Source of the DNA: Branchiostoma floridae
Lineage: Eukaryota; Chordata; Leptocardii; Amphioxiformes; Branchiostomatidae
Direction: 5' to 3'
NCBI RefSeq assembly: GCF_000003815.2
Contig: NC_049983.1
Coordinates: 26,223,003-26,287,002 of the forward strand
Length of the DNA: 64,000 bases
The notes under the pieces are model-generated. The model was given only the letters and a program-made list of their open reading frames with translations, was not told the origin of the DNA and ran no database searches. This document shows, in pieces, positions 11,990 through 22,965 of this stretch (positions are counted from its first letter, which is position 1; the number at the start of each line of letters is the position of its first letter). The translations under genes and the position numbers were made by a program.

Positions 11990-12374
11990 TGCATTAAAGG
12001 TCTGCAACACTTCACAGGCGGGTCTTTGTGTTCTCTCCAAGCAGAGGATTGGAAGGTAGAATCGTAACGTTCCTGCTAAGACATTCCCGCCAAGACATAA
12101 TAAAAGGTTCTACACTCAAAATAATTTTTAATGCAAAAACAGTCTGTTTACTATACTTGATGAAATACGTCTACTAGTTCTACTGTTACACCAACCATAA
12201 AAGGCAAGAGAAATCACCTGAAACATACGATTTTGTTCCCAGCAAGTCTGGTTTATCCAGGCGTTTCAAACAAATTCACAACTTTTTGACTAGCACTGAA
12301 ACTGTTTCTTAAATGCATAATAACCCCATTAACACCACTTCATTATCGTTAATGAACTTACCAGCAATTAAAAA

Positions 12375-12680
12375 CTACTCCACTTTTCATTCCACTTTTC
12401 ATTACTTTGATTTTAAGTTGATCCACTGCCTGAATGTGTTATCATTGTTATTATTATTACCATTATTATATTAAGTTATCTTGAGTTATTTGTATTGTAA
12501 ATAGTTGACAGCTGACGATTACTTATGCAAGTTTGACCTTTGAGTTCAATCTTGACTCAGTTGTTGTGATTTTGTGTTATTTTATGTTGGGGTCTCCCGG
12601 CCCCCCAGGAGGTATTGAAAAACGCCAGTAGGCGATGTATTTTCCTGGATAAATAAATAAACTGAAACTGAAACTGAAAA
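12375..12680 (+). mobile_element. 3' end of a non-LTR (CR1/L2-like) retroposon
   Basis: About 300 bp are present in copy B and absent at the homologous point of copy A (about 895-905). The insert ends in CCTGGATAAATAAATAAA followed by a short (CTGAAA)n tail, which is typical of CR1-type LINE 3' ends. The empty site in copy A shows insertion after the tandem duplication, or precise retention of an allele without it. Confidence 0.65.
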
Positions 12681-13396
12681 ACATTTGCTGCTAAAAGAAA
12701 AAAAAAATGTTACGATTAACCTAGTCACAAATTTCTTACAGAAGTTCTTCCAGTAATGTAATTATTACTAATTTAGAATTACATATCCATGCACAAAAGA
12801 TTCTTTTATACGACTTAAGTCATTCGGTTTTGAATACCAAGGTATTTTCAGCCGTCTTCTGTTGATGCAATACATCTTGGCTGTGTTTGGATGTTTGTAT
12901 CCGATCTAAGCAACTGTTAACTTAAGAGGGAAGATGGTGTCATTTGTCGACTGCTGCTTTTAGACCTACGTTACATTTCCAAAGCGGGGCCCGGCCGGGA
13001 TGTTTTAAGAAACGAAAAATTAAAATGTATGCATAGAAATATACATAAATCATGCTCATGAATCTTATTTTGACATTTCGTGTATTTTGATGTATTTTAC
13101 ATCATTTTTTTCGCTCCCAAAAGTTGCCCGGCCGGGCCCCGGTTTGGAAATGTGACCTAGGCCTAAGAGAGGACCAATTGCTACCGAAATTGTTATAGGG
13201 TAAACAAGACGTCTTTTCTCCTCCCAACGCAAAGAACAAACTTTTTTTGTGTTTCGGCTACACAAAAGTGATTAATAGATGTTTTGTAACGTACGTTATT
13301 CATAGACAGCGATCATAACACTTGAATATAATGACCAAAAAACGGTCTTTAGTCTGAGCTGACTCATTCAGTCCTTTCGATCATCGAGTCGCATCT

Positions 13397-16300
13397 TTAC
13401 CACGAACTCAACCTCAAGCAGCTGGCGCTGGTGTCTGCTCCCTCTGGAACTCTCTTCTCGCTGAACCTGTAATTGAAAGAGTAATCATCTATATATAAAA
13501 ACAGTCTGATATTCGGTCCTACAGACACATTATCTACTGGAGAAATTGGAACAAATTCGCCACTATTCCAGATGTCCAATGTATTAAATGGATGGAACCC
13601 CATTGGCACATCTAATATTCTATAGTTTAACCTTATACCGCATCATCTTCACAGTAAAATCGTGTCACCTGTCCTTATGAACACAATCTTTGGTCTCTGT
13701 AACGGTGTCTGCTCTGAAGCTAGCGATGTATACATATCTTAAAAGTAGGCTGTCATAATGTCTTAATATGTACTGTTCAATACTGTTGTTTGTATGTGGT
13801 TTTATCTCTGTGAGTAGAATAGACTAGTTTAATTATGAACGGAGATATAATTTGATGCAGGTGTATTTGCGGTAAAATATCAACATTGTGCTCATCATAT
13901 ACTCACTCTAGTGTCTCCAGTGTTGGGTGTTCCTCAGCAGCCTGCACCACAGCCTGGAACCCTGCAGGCTCCATGGAGATATGCTGCAGGTCCAGCTGCT
14001 CCAGGATAGGGAGTCTGGGTAAAGCCTTAGCTAGATGCATAGCAGCGCTGTTAGGCAGGTGTGCAGGTGTTTCATAGTGACCAGACATGTCCAGCCTGGT
14101 CAGTGCGGGCAGTGCGCTGATGAGCTGTGCGACCCTCGCCAACCCAGCTCCTGTTACTCCCATATTCATGCCGATGTACAGCTCCTGTAGTGTGGTGTTA
14201 TAGCGAGGGGCTGAAATCAGACTCTTGTCATCAGGTGGGTTTTGTGCCATGTCTGAGATGGTGAGATGGCAGAGTGTTTCCATCAGTGAGACAATCCCCG
14301 AGTCCCCAATGTCATTCCAGCTCACATCCAATACCTGTAATTCCAACAGGTGAGGCAGAGCTTTGATCAGGGCTGATATTCCCCTGTCACTGATACCTGT
14401 CTGGCTGAGGTTCAACACCTTCATGGCCGTGAGGCGGGGGAGGATATCAACCAGGCATTCAAACACGGGGTTTCCTATACCCTGATTCTCACTAATGTCC
14501 AGTTTGATCAGTCTGGTTAGCTGACACAGTACAGGGACCAGTTTGCGCATGCCTGTGGCGCTGATATCAGTCCCTGCCAGGACCAACACCTGCATCGCCG
14601 TGAAGACGGAGAGGACGGCAATAAGAGAATCTAGTCCGGTGTCACAGATCTCATTCCAACTTATATCCAGTTCTTCCAGTTCCGCTAGGTGGCGCATGGA
14701 GGGAGCCACGGATTCCATGCCCACAGCGGTCATGCCGACGTCCCTAAGACGGAGTACAGTCAGGCGTGGAACACTGGACAGCCCAGACTGCAGGACTTCC
14801 ATCCCATCATCACCAAGGGCACGGTTGTAACTCAGATCCAGCTCCTCTAACAGAGGTATGTGACTAAACCCCTGCACAAGTACCTGGAGTGATGATGGTG
14901 TTACTTCCGTGTCTGACAGATCTAGCGCCCTCGTACCAGGAACATTCATTAGAACTGAAACCAGCCTGGATGTCTGATCAGGTGTGCCAAGTTTTACATT
15001 GTACCCAAGTTTCAGGTCTAACTGCAGGCCAATAATAGGAGAGACGAACAGCTGTTGTATGTACTGTAAACCGTCGTTTCCACTAAAAGTTAACATTAAT
15101 TTGTCTTGGAGGTGCGATGTCTGAATGTTTTGTAAGTAATACTTCAGAGCATCATTTTGTTTGCAGTGTCCTCGAATGTCCATGATAATTACTGGCAGGG
15201 CTTTACGGACAGCCTGCAGTACGTCCGGCTCTTTTCTTTCATTAAGGATGTCCAAGCAGAGCAAAACAAATTCTTTATAATTTTTAGCTGTTTTTTTAAG
15301 GTCTGACATAAATCGCACGTCAAAGTAGCTTGGACGTAAATGTGAGAACTCTCTGCTACTGAGCCTTCCTAGTTCCTCCATCACAGCTTGTGCCGCCCGT
15401 GAGTCACAGCCACACGTGAACTGAAGAAGGTTACTGAGTTCAAGTGCCTTGTGTACGGAGGTGAGCTGGAGAAGTTCAGCAATATCTCCCCTGCTTTGGT
15501 TCACTACAACATGAGCGACATATCGTCCAGCCATGAACTCTTGCATTGTCTTGTGGGAAAAGTTCAGCTGTTTCTTAGGATGCCACTTAGAGGCAGAGAC
15601 CTCCAAGGAGACCACGCCAAGTTTGACCAGCAGTTCCCAATTGAATGTGTCACTCTCTAATTGTGCAAGATCAACTAGAGTCTCATTACGCAGCAGCGCC
15701 TCTAGCGCTAGCTTGCCGAGCTGCAGTAATGACTCAGCGACTTCTGTAGGCAGTTCGTCTGTTGGTATGGGAACGCCTTCCCGCTTACAATACTTTTTAA
15801 TCAAACATGTCAGCATGTTGTCGTATAGTCCCGTCATGGTTCCCGTAGAGATCATCTCTTGGTCCTCTTCCCACAGCACACAGATCAACAGTAGGAAAAT
15901 TGGTGTATGGACTAAATCGTCAACAATTTGGTTCCCATTCAGAGCTGTTGTAAGCCTTTCTCCTACTTTAGGGATTTCTATGATGCTAAAGTACTGCCTC
16001 ACGTATTTCTCCACATGTCTGCGGGTGAAGCCCATGATGCGAACTTGGCAGTCAGGTATGGTGTACTGCTGCACTCCTGCTGAGGGTCGGGATGTGATCA
16101 CGATTGTGCTGTAGGGGTACAACTTGCCATTCAACAGCTCGGGAATGGCCTGTCCGGCTGCCCTGGCCTCAGGTCGTAGCTCATCATACCCGTCTAGCAG
16201 GAAAAGAACACGGGACTGATTTTTCTCAAGGATTTCGCCGACGGAATCTTTATCGAGGCATTTGATTCTGGGAACACACTGGTCCAAAACCATCTCCTCC

Positions 16301-18001
16301 GTGGTCTCCTCCTCTTTTACGCCCCGGAGTCGGATCAAAAGGAAGAAGTCGTGACGTCTGCCCAGCTCAGTTTTCTGTAAAATTGCATCCAGGGCTTCTT
16401 TAGACATAAACGTGGTCTTCCCCCCTCCGGCTTCACCCTCAATCAGAATGCACCTCGGTGCTGTGGTCAGTCCTGTGATATCCGGATTGAACAAGTCGTC
16501 TAGAGAATTGATCTGCTTTGTTTCTTTTGACCTGTAATCTCCTTCGGACCTTTTAGTTTTTTTCTGATCTTTTGGTACCAACTCCAACTGGGTGAAGATA
16601 TCGCTGAGGTTGAGCGTGAAGTTATCATTCCAGATCAGCGGCTTAAAGGAAGTCAGACTCAGCTCGTAGTACTTCTTCACAGCCTTTCGGAACACATCTG
16701 GGATAAAAATGGAACTGTTGTCAGACTGAATCCACTTATCTAATGGGGCTATGCAAACATTGTCGTACTTACAATCCTTTTCAAATTAATCGTAACAAAA
16801 TGTGCCAATGTCGATTACATTTTTAGGATCAAGATCCTAAAACTTTTTGATGGACAAAGGCAACAGAGGTGAAGAAAAATTATAACAAAATAAATACCTA
16901 TAAAAACGCAGAAATCCAGGCCTACGATCTAAGATATTAATTTCTTCTTTTGCAGATATAACAAACGACTCTAACCTTCTATGTCCAGTTGGCCATGTAT
17001 GGTTTGCTGCGTCGTCAGTGCTAAATAGATTGATGATGCACGCATTAGTAAAGAAAATATGGACATTTTTCAGGTAGTAGAGCTGTAATGTCAAGATCGA
17101 CCATTCCATACAAGCAATGTCTTTACGGCTTTCGTTAAATCCCCTGGATAAACGTAGTTGTTTATTAATAATGAATTAATATAAAATAGGACAGCAACTT
17201 TGTAAATTAGAAAAAATTACAGGCAATAGAAAGATGTATAGTTTTTTCTCATTTACAAAGTTCATCAAATTGCAACTTTCAATGGAATGAAATATAAACT
17301 CGTACATACCAGGATATTTGTTTTTTAGACCGTCCACGGTACTCTGCAGCTCTGCCTCAGACAGAGCCTTCAACAGGACCTCTATGGTGGCTCTCTCTCC
17401 GTTCCGCTTCAGCCACTCCTCCAACAGGTCCATACAGCGGGACTTGTCATCTCGGTTTCTACTGACAATATTGTCAATGTCTGAGCGCCGGAAATCAAGA
17501 TGGAAGGCCAGGTCCTTCCAGTCTGAGCTGACTTCCTCTTTGATGAAATAGAAGTACGTTCGAACTCCTGCAAAGTAACACGAAGGGGTTGTTTTTATCA
17601 TTTGCCATCGATACATGATGAGTTGTGGGAGAATCTAATATTAGGTCTTAGCTATCCGTCTAAATGACATATCCATATTGGTACGGCTTTCCCTGGTTTT
17701 GGACACCATTTTAAGATCTGCAATCTCTTCGGCTCTGCAATATTCTTAGAAGTAATATAAGACATTTTGATTGTAACAGAATTTACGCAAATGTTTGTCC
17801 GTACACAATGGTTCTGAATTGGACTGCCGGATATCTAACAAATAAGTTTGAAGTTATGGAAAGGATGAGCATTTTTTCAAATTCATCGAAATCGTTGGTC
17901 CGGGTAAGCAGTTTTGTTCCAGGTGACAATTGAATGTACTGCAATAGCTTTTACCTGTTCATAGCCTTACCTGTATCGCGGCCCTGTTGCCTCTCAGCCA
18001 T
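13397..18001 (-). CDS. Death-NACHT-LRR (NLR-type) immune receptor, copy B
   Basis: Proposed exons: 17971-18001 (MAERQQGRDT), 17310-17567 (Death), 16976-17020 (linker), 13907-16697 (NACHT-LRR) and possibly 13397-13619. The total is about 1115 residues. Walker A GEAGGGKT, Walker B LFLLDGYDEL and the winged-helix FSHKTMQEF are intact, so the NTPase should be functional. Without the last splice the long exon stops at once (TGA at 13903-13905, inside the donor GTGAGT), so its LRR ends at TLE. Substitutions against copy A cluster in the LRR half and the linker, while the NACHT core is nearly unchanged. That pattern fits ligand-facing divergence, but no rates were computed. Confidence 0.85.
13907..16697 (-). 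CDS. NACHT-LRR exon of NLR copy B
   Basis: This 2791-nt exon is bounded by the acceptor TTTTTATCCCAG and the donor CTAGA/GTGAGT, a close consensus match. It lacks the extra unit of about 30 residues found in copy A between the NACHT-associated helices and the first LRR. The repeats LEELDLSYN, LEELDISWN and LQVLDVSWN show regular ribonuclease-inhibitor-type LRRs. Confidence 0.9.
17310..17567 (-). CDS. Death-domain exon of NLR copy B
   Basis: 258 nt, phase 1-1, acceptor TTTGCAG and donor CCTG/GTATGT. It encodes DWKDLAFHLDF, RRSDIDNIV and LLEEWLKRNGERATIEVLL, only a few residues different from copy A. The 45-nt linker exon follows at 16976-17020 (ALTTQQTIHGQLDIE). Confidence 0.9.
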
Positions 18002-18058
18002 TGCGATCTCTTCAGTTGCTTGACTTGCTTATATGGTCCCCTTGTAGACTTGCAAAAA
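17971..18058 (-). CDS. first coding exon of NLR copy B
   Basis: The ATG at 18001-17999 lies in GCAATGG. Coding ends at the donor ACAG/GTAAGG (17970). The 5' UTR part reaches an acceptor TTTTTATTTGTAG at 18059. The arrangement matches copy A. Confidence 0.8.
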
Positions 18059-20612
18059 CTACAAATAAAAATGCAAATGTTTACGAAATTACATATGTTT
18101 TTTCAGAGTTCACTAATTTTCTATTACAGCCTTGCATTAATGGCTACTCACAAAGGACACATGACCTCGAAATGCAGTAATTCAACAGGTACTGGTCCGT
18201 ACATAGTGTTTAAAAGGTTGAACTCAACGAAGTATACTTGATAAAGTGCTAAAAGTATGAAGTCAATGAAGTCAATACTTCATCAAGTGCAAATTTTCAA
18301 TACATGGTGGGGCCACTGTCTGAGGGGTGAACGAGGCGATCTACAGAGCCCATCAACCCTCTCTGAACCTTGGCTGTGGTAGATTCTGCCTGCCACATTT
18401 GATTCACTCCTGACGTCATCACACTTCCGGAAAGACAGCGCAGTAAATCCAACATTTGCCGAAAATTCAACGAGATCGACCGATAATTCATAGTGTTTCC
18501 TTCGTGTTGGAACAAAGCTCAAATTGTACAACTGAGTATACTTATGTTAACTAAGACGTCAACTTCTCATTCTTTTTTCACAAGTTTTGTTGCACTGTAC
18601 CAGGCACTCGGCGATCAATATTCATACCTTACGCTACCCTCAGCCTTAATTTTCAATGTCATCTAGCTCATTGTTCGAATTCTGTACTTCTTATTAAAAA
18701 CTACAATTCGCTTTATAATGGATAAACACAATGAAACCAGTATGAACATATCTCTATCACTCCCAAAGGCACGGGCCGCTTAGATATGGCAAGCAGACAG
18801 GCACACTTTTCGACCGATTTTCAGTCGCTGATGTTCACTGACGAGCGAGGAGACACTGCTGATTCTGAGTCAACATTTTATTCACACCTTTCCTAGCTCC
18901 CCTAATCTCTAGGGTTTTTCACATGGCTACAGCAGCACGTAGAAGCAGTATTGTGCATGTAACCATGAACTTTGAGTAGTTCAAATATGGCTAACGTTGG
19001 GCCTGGGTGGAGCTATTGCGGCGAATGTTAGAACTCGGTTGTCGATCATTAATAGGACGAATTCCATGCAAAATCATTATCTGATCGGAAGAGCTGATGT
19101 GTTTACAATGGGATTTTCTGCAAATAAAGTCAACTAAATTTCATCGGCCCAAATTCCGATGGCGTATGTTATAACACGGTTGTCGATCATTAATCGGGCG
19201 AAGGCCATGGGAAATGACTATCTGACGTATGGGAGAGTTGGTATGTTTACAGCAGGATTTTCTGCAAAGGCACCAAATTTCGTCAGGCCCAACTTTCTAG
19301 GGCGATATTTCAATGTTTTGAACATTAAGGAGTTTTATTCCCTTTCCTCTTTGCCCTAAGTTAATTACAAACAAGGTCAAGACATCCGGGGCTTTTCAGC
19401 CCAACATATCTTTGTCACCAGGCTGGTATCGAGACTACGTGACTAGTGGAACGTCTCTGCGCATGCCCTAATAAATATGACACTTAGCACTACTCCTGGC
19501 TGGGACCTTTTGACCGTTGTCATGACAATAAGATTATGGTTATCATTTGAGTGGCATGTTTTTATAACGGCTAGTGTACTTTTACACCCTCTAGATGTAC
19601 GGAGCTAAATTTGTAGAGCAAACAGACGGGGAAGACCGACCGGTCAATGAGACCAGTTCACCCTCTTTCTTCATTACTCAGCATAAACATACAATATTTC
19701 AATTCCTGTCATTAAGAAATAGGACTTCAATCTACTGAAGCAATCTTTGTCCTCTTGCCTCTAGCACATCCGAGGATTTTCATCCTAAAACATATCTGTT
19801 ATCTAGATTGTCTTCTGACGATGGGTTGTTTTTTATGATTCAAGCCCTAATCCTGGCCGGGGACATTTTGCCCGTTGCTACGACAACAAGATTATAGTCC
19901 TCCTTTGACTGACATGTCTTTGTACCGGCAGTTTACCTTCCCACCCTCCAGGTGTACAGAGCTAAATTTGTAAAACAAACAGACTGGGGAAAACCGACAG
20001 GCGGACGTGACCAGTTCACTGTTTCTGCATTGTTCACACCCACATTCCACTATGGTGGCGACCTCGCTGCGCTCTCGCTGCGCTCTCGCTGCGACCAAGC
20101 GATTAAAACCGCGTTAACGAATCCCATAATTAAAAGAAAGAAATATTATATGTGTTTTATCGTCTTATCAGGCATAGTCTTACAATTTGAATGAAATTCC
20201 AATTATCAGATAAAGAGTTGTTTTTTTACATTTGTATAAAATTCCGATTATCAGATAAAGAGTAAAACATGTCCAATTTAGGTCGTAGCGAGGTTGCAGC
20301 GCGATCGCCGTGTACAGGAAATGGGCTCTAATTGCAATAGAATTTAGATATAATTCTGACGGGTAAACCACGACAGACAAACAACGTGGGGTTCATACAT
20401 AATCTAGAGGGATTAAAACACCATATCAAAAAGGTAAGAAATGATATCTCGGAAAGAAACTTGCACAAGTTGTAGCGGTGAAATTTTGTATACTACCACC
20501 TGTTACACTTTACGGTGCAATTCTGCGCATGTTGTCATGTCTTGTACTAACAGTAATGTCCCGAGGTTCTATACAATAAAACAAAAGTTCTCATGTTGTC
20601 AAACAGACTTAC
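18059..20612 (-). repeat. repeat-filled 5' intron of NLR copy B
   Basis: Non-coding. Two units homologous to the copy A intron repeats are visible (about 19370-19640 and 19740-20000), with degenerate X-box-like palindromes at 19515-19528 and 19874-19887. A duplicated block near 19020-19300 (GGATTTTCTGCAAA repeats) is also present. Confidence 0.55.
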
Positions 20613-20974
20613 CTCTGGAGACGGGTGTGGTTTTCTTCTCGTCCGAAGTTCTAGTTCCGCTCTTCCAGCCCAGGTGTCGACTCAGGGCTCTTGTTTTTAA
20701 CTTGACAAAAAAGTTCCAGAAATTGTCAGTGAAAAACGTTTCCTGTCGGGCAGTTTAACCCTTATCAGCTTCCCGGTCCCTATGGCGATGTGACGGAGCG
20801 ATCCGAACAGATAAAACCCGCTAAACTTGGGTTTTACAGAGTTTTAGTCCGGCTGCCCCCGGCCACCGCCATGGTGGAAGGGGACTGGAACGGTCTAAAC
20901 CTTTTCCAGGGGGTGAATTTATAACTTTTTTTTGGGCTGAAGTCATCAAATGTGACGCCAATGGCGCAGCCAAT
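20613..20974 (-). promoter_or_regulatory. promoter and non-coding exon of NLR copy B
   Basis: A minus-strand CCAAT box (20970-20974) and TATA-like GTTATAAATT (20917-20926) lie above a proposed 5' UTR exon ending at the donor CCAGAG/GTAAGTCTG (20613). The CRE is mutated here. The second unit upstream keeps a perfect TGACGTCA (21378-21385) and CCAAT (21397-21401) but has a broken TATA (GTTATGAATT). Confidence 0.6.
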
Positions 20975-21265
20975 CAGAATGCGCCCCAGACGAACCTTAG
21001 ACCCTGGGGCTCGGGACAGTAATCTCCGAGCAGATGTGCAGCGTCACCTTGCTTTGTAGATTTTATGCGCCGTTAGGTGCCTTATTCAGGTCGCGCGGTT
21101 TTTTTAACTTGACGCCTCGCCTCACTATGGAAAAGACGTACCAGGCACCACAGATACAATTGCAAGCCATGCTAAAACCCAGCCTTGCTAAAACATGAAA
21201 GAGACGTATTCATCTCAAACAATGACCTCTAGTCGGTTGGAACTGTTTGTATCATGTACCATGTT

Positions 21266-22824
21266 GGTTAACCATGGAGACATGGTGAAAAAAATGGTTC
21301 GCAACAGGAGACCCCACCCCTCCAAGGACACGGGTGAATTCATAACCTTTTTTTGCTGAAACTTAAGTCAACAAATGTGACGTCATTGGGATATGACCAA
21401 TCATGGTGTGGCCTGGATGAACCTTAGACCCTGGGGCTTGGGACATGAAATCTCCAAGCAGACGTGCAGTGTCACCTTGCATTGTAGATTTTATGTGTAT
21501 TAGTCAGGTTGCGCACATTTTAACACATTGCCTCGCCACACGGTTGGAAAATACCAACCAAACGCCACAAAAACACTTGCTAAATTGCTTAAGTGTCTTT
21601 GTTTTACGGACAAGCTATTTGACCAGACATGCTATAACATGAAAGAGACGTGATTATGTCTGGGAACAGTTTGTATCACGTACCATGTTGGTTAACCACA
21701 GAGACATAGTGAAAAATGGCTCTCAACAGGTGACCACACCCATCCAAGGACACGACGTGCTTCTGTTCCATGGCATAAGAACGTTTTACCTTCTATATTT
21801 TGATAATATCGCAATATACTCGTCTGAAATTTGAGTTTAAATCTAATGTTCTTGGAAGTACATAATTCACATTGGCACGACTTTCGTATTTTCGTGGTGA
21901 CTCCATTATATTTCTATAATTGCTCAAAAGATGTCTCCTTTTAATGTGAATATTCTATATATTAGCGAAACTATGAAATAAAAGATATATAGATTTTGTT
22001 GCATACGAATATCGTTCCAAAGGCAATGACGTAGGATGACGGGGCATGGCAAGGGTGACGGGGCATGGCAAGGGTGACGGGGCATGGCAAGGGTGACGCC
22101 ATCTTGACGAAATGTGCAGGTTGCCCCGCTGAAGGTCCTGTCTCCAGCAATGGCCTAGAAGTATATTCGCTGAACACTGTATAATATACATATATTCTAG
22201 ACCAGTTGCACAAAATTACCCATGAGTCCATGAGCCTTTACACGGTAAACATAGGAAGGACCCCAATGACTACATTTTTTTTAAGTACGAGAAATTTTGT
22301 ATTATTCTATCAAAAATTGAAGGTAATTTTTTGCGTGTCCAGTCATTTTCTAAAAATGCAGTACTTTGTTTGAGCTATATTTATATGTGAACAGCATGAA
22401 AACCAAACATGGCAAAAACGAGACAAGAACGTTGAAAAGATGAAATACCTGAAGAATAACGTTAAAATAGAATAAAAAAGGGTTTTGTATTAGACAGCTA
22501 CTTGTACGTTTGGGCCCAGCCATGTCAGAACACTACAAAAAGATCAACGATATCCTCCATTTCATTTAAAATGTTTGCATCAATATTGGGTAACCACGGG
22601 TATTACCATGACAACATGGTGATAAAAATGGCTCACGCAAGGCGACAGGTGACCACACCCGTCCAAGGACACCATGCTACCCACAAAAGGTATGACGGTC
22701 TCGGCGTCATCTGCATAGACGTACGGACATTGACACCGCGGTGTAACCATGGTAATAACCATGGAAGCATGACGAAAACTGATCGTGCTAGGCAATAGGT
22801 GACCACACCCAACCAAGGACACGA
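21266..22824. promoter_or_regulatory. divergent intergenic region with four copies of a shared element
   Basis: Between NLR copy B (minus) and the polycystin-like gene (plus) lie four plus-oriented copies of an element of about 75 bp: 21266-21333, 21690-21754, 22588-22672 and 22741-22824. Common parts are GGTTAACCATGG, GTGAAAAATGGCTC, GGCAACAGGTGACCACACCC and CCAAGGACACG. One copy lies upstream of NLR copy A (10000-10049) and three upstream of the second polycystin-like gene. No function is known to me. Confidence 0.6.
22037..22093. repeat. 19-bp minisatellite, three copies
   Basis: Three head-to-tail copies of TGACGGGGCATGGCAAGGG are followed by a partial unit, within the divergent intergenic region. 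Confidence 0.9.
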
Positions 22825-22886
22825 CGAATTTCTGTACCGACCGAAAACGAGAGGGCCTCGGCGTCACTCGCAGAGACAGACTAACC

Positions 22887-22965
22887 ATGGCCGGACGGGA
22901 CCGCCGGGCCACGAGGAGCCGACTGGTCTCCGCTGGAATCGCCTGTTGGCTGCTGATTGTCACGG
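22887..22965 (+). CDS. signal-peptide exon of polycystin-like gene A
   Basis: The ATG is in ACCATGG. The exon encodes MAGRDRRATRSRLVSAGI and then ACWLLIVTG: a basic n-region and a hydrophobic core, as in a signal peptide or signal anchor. The donor is ACGG/GTAGGG. An almost identical exon starts at 62087, identifying both as gene starts. Confidence 0.75.

Larger units (their letters stand above)
11990..21570. repeat. tandem segmental duplication, copy B
   Basis: Second copy of the 560-10290 segment in direct orientation, with the same gene structure and promoter. It differs by a retroposon insertion at about 12375-12680, by loss of one intron repeat unit, and by substitutions and small indels throughout. 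Confidence 0.85.
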
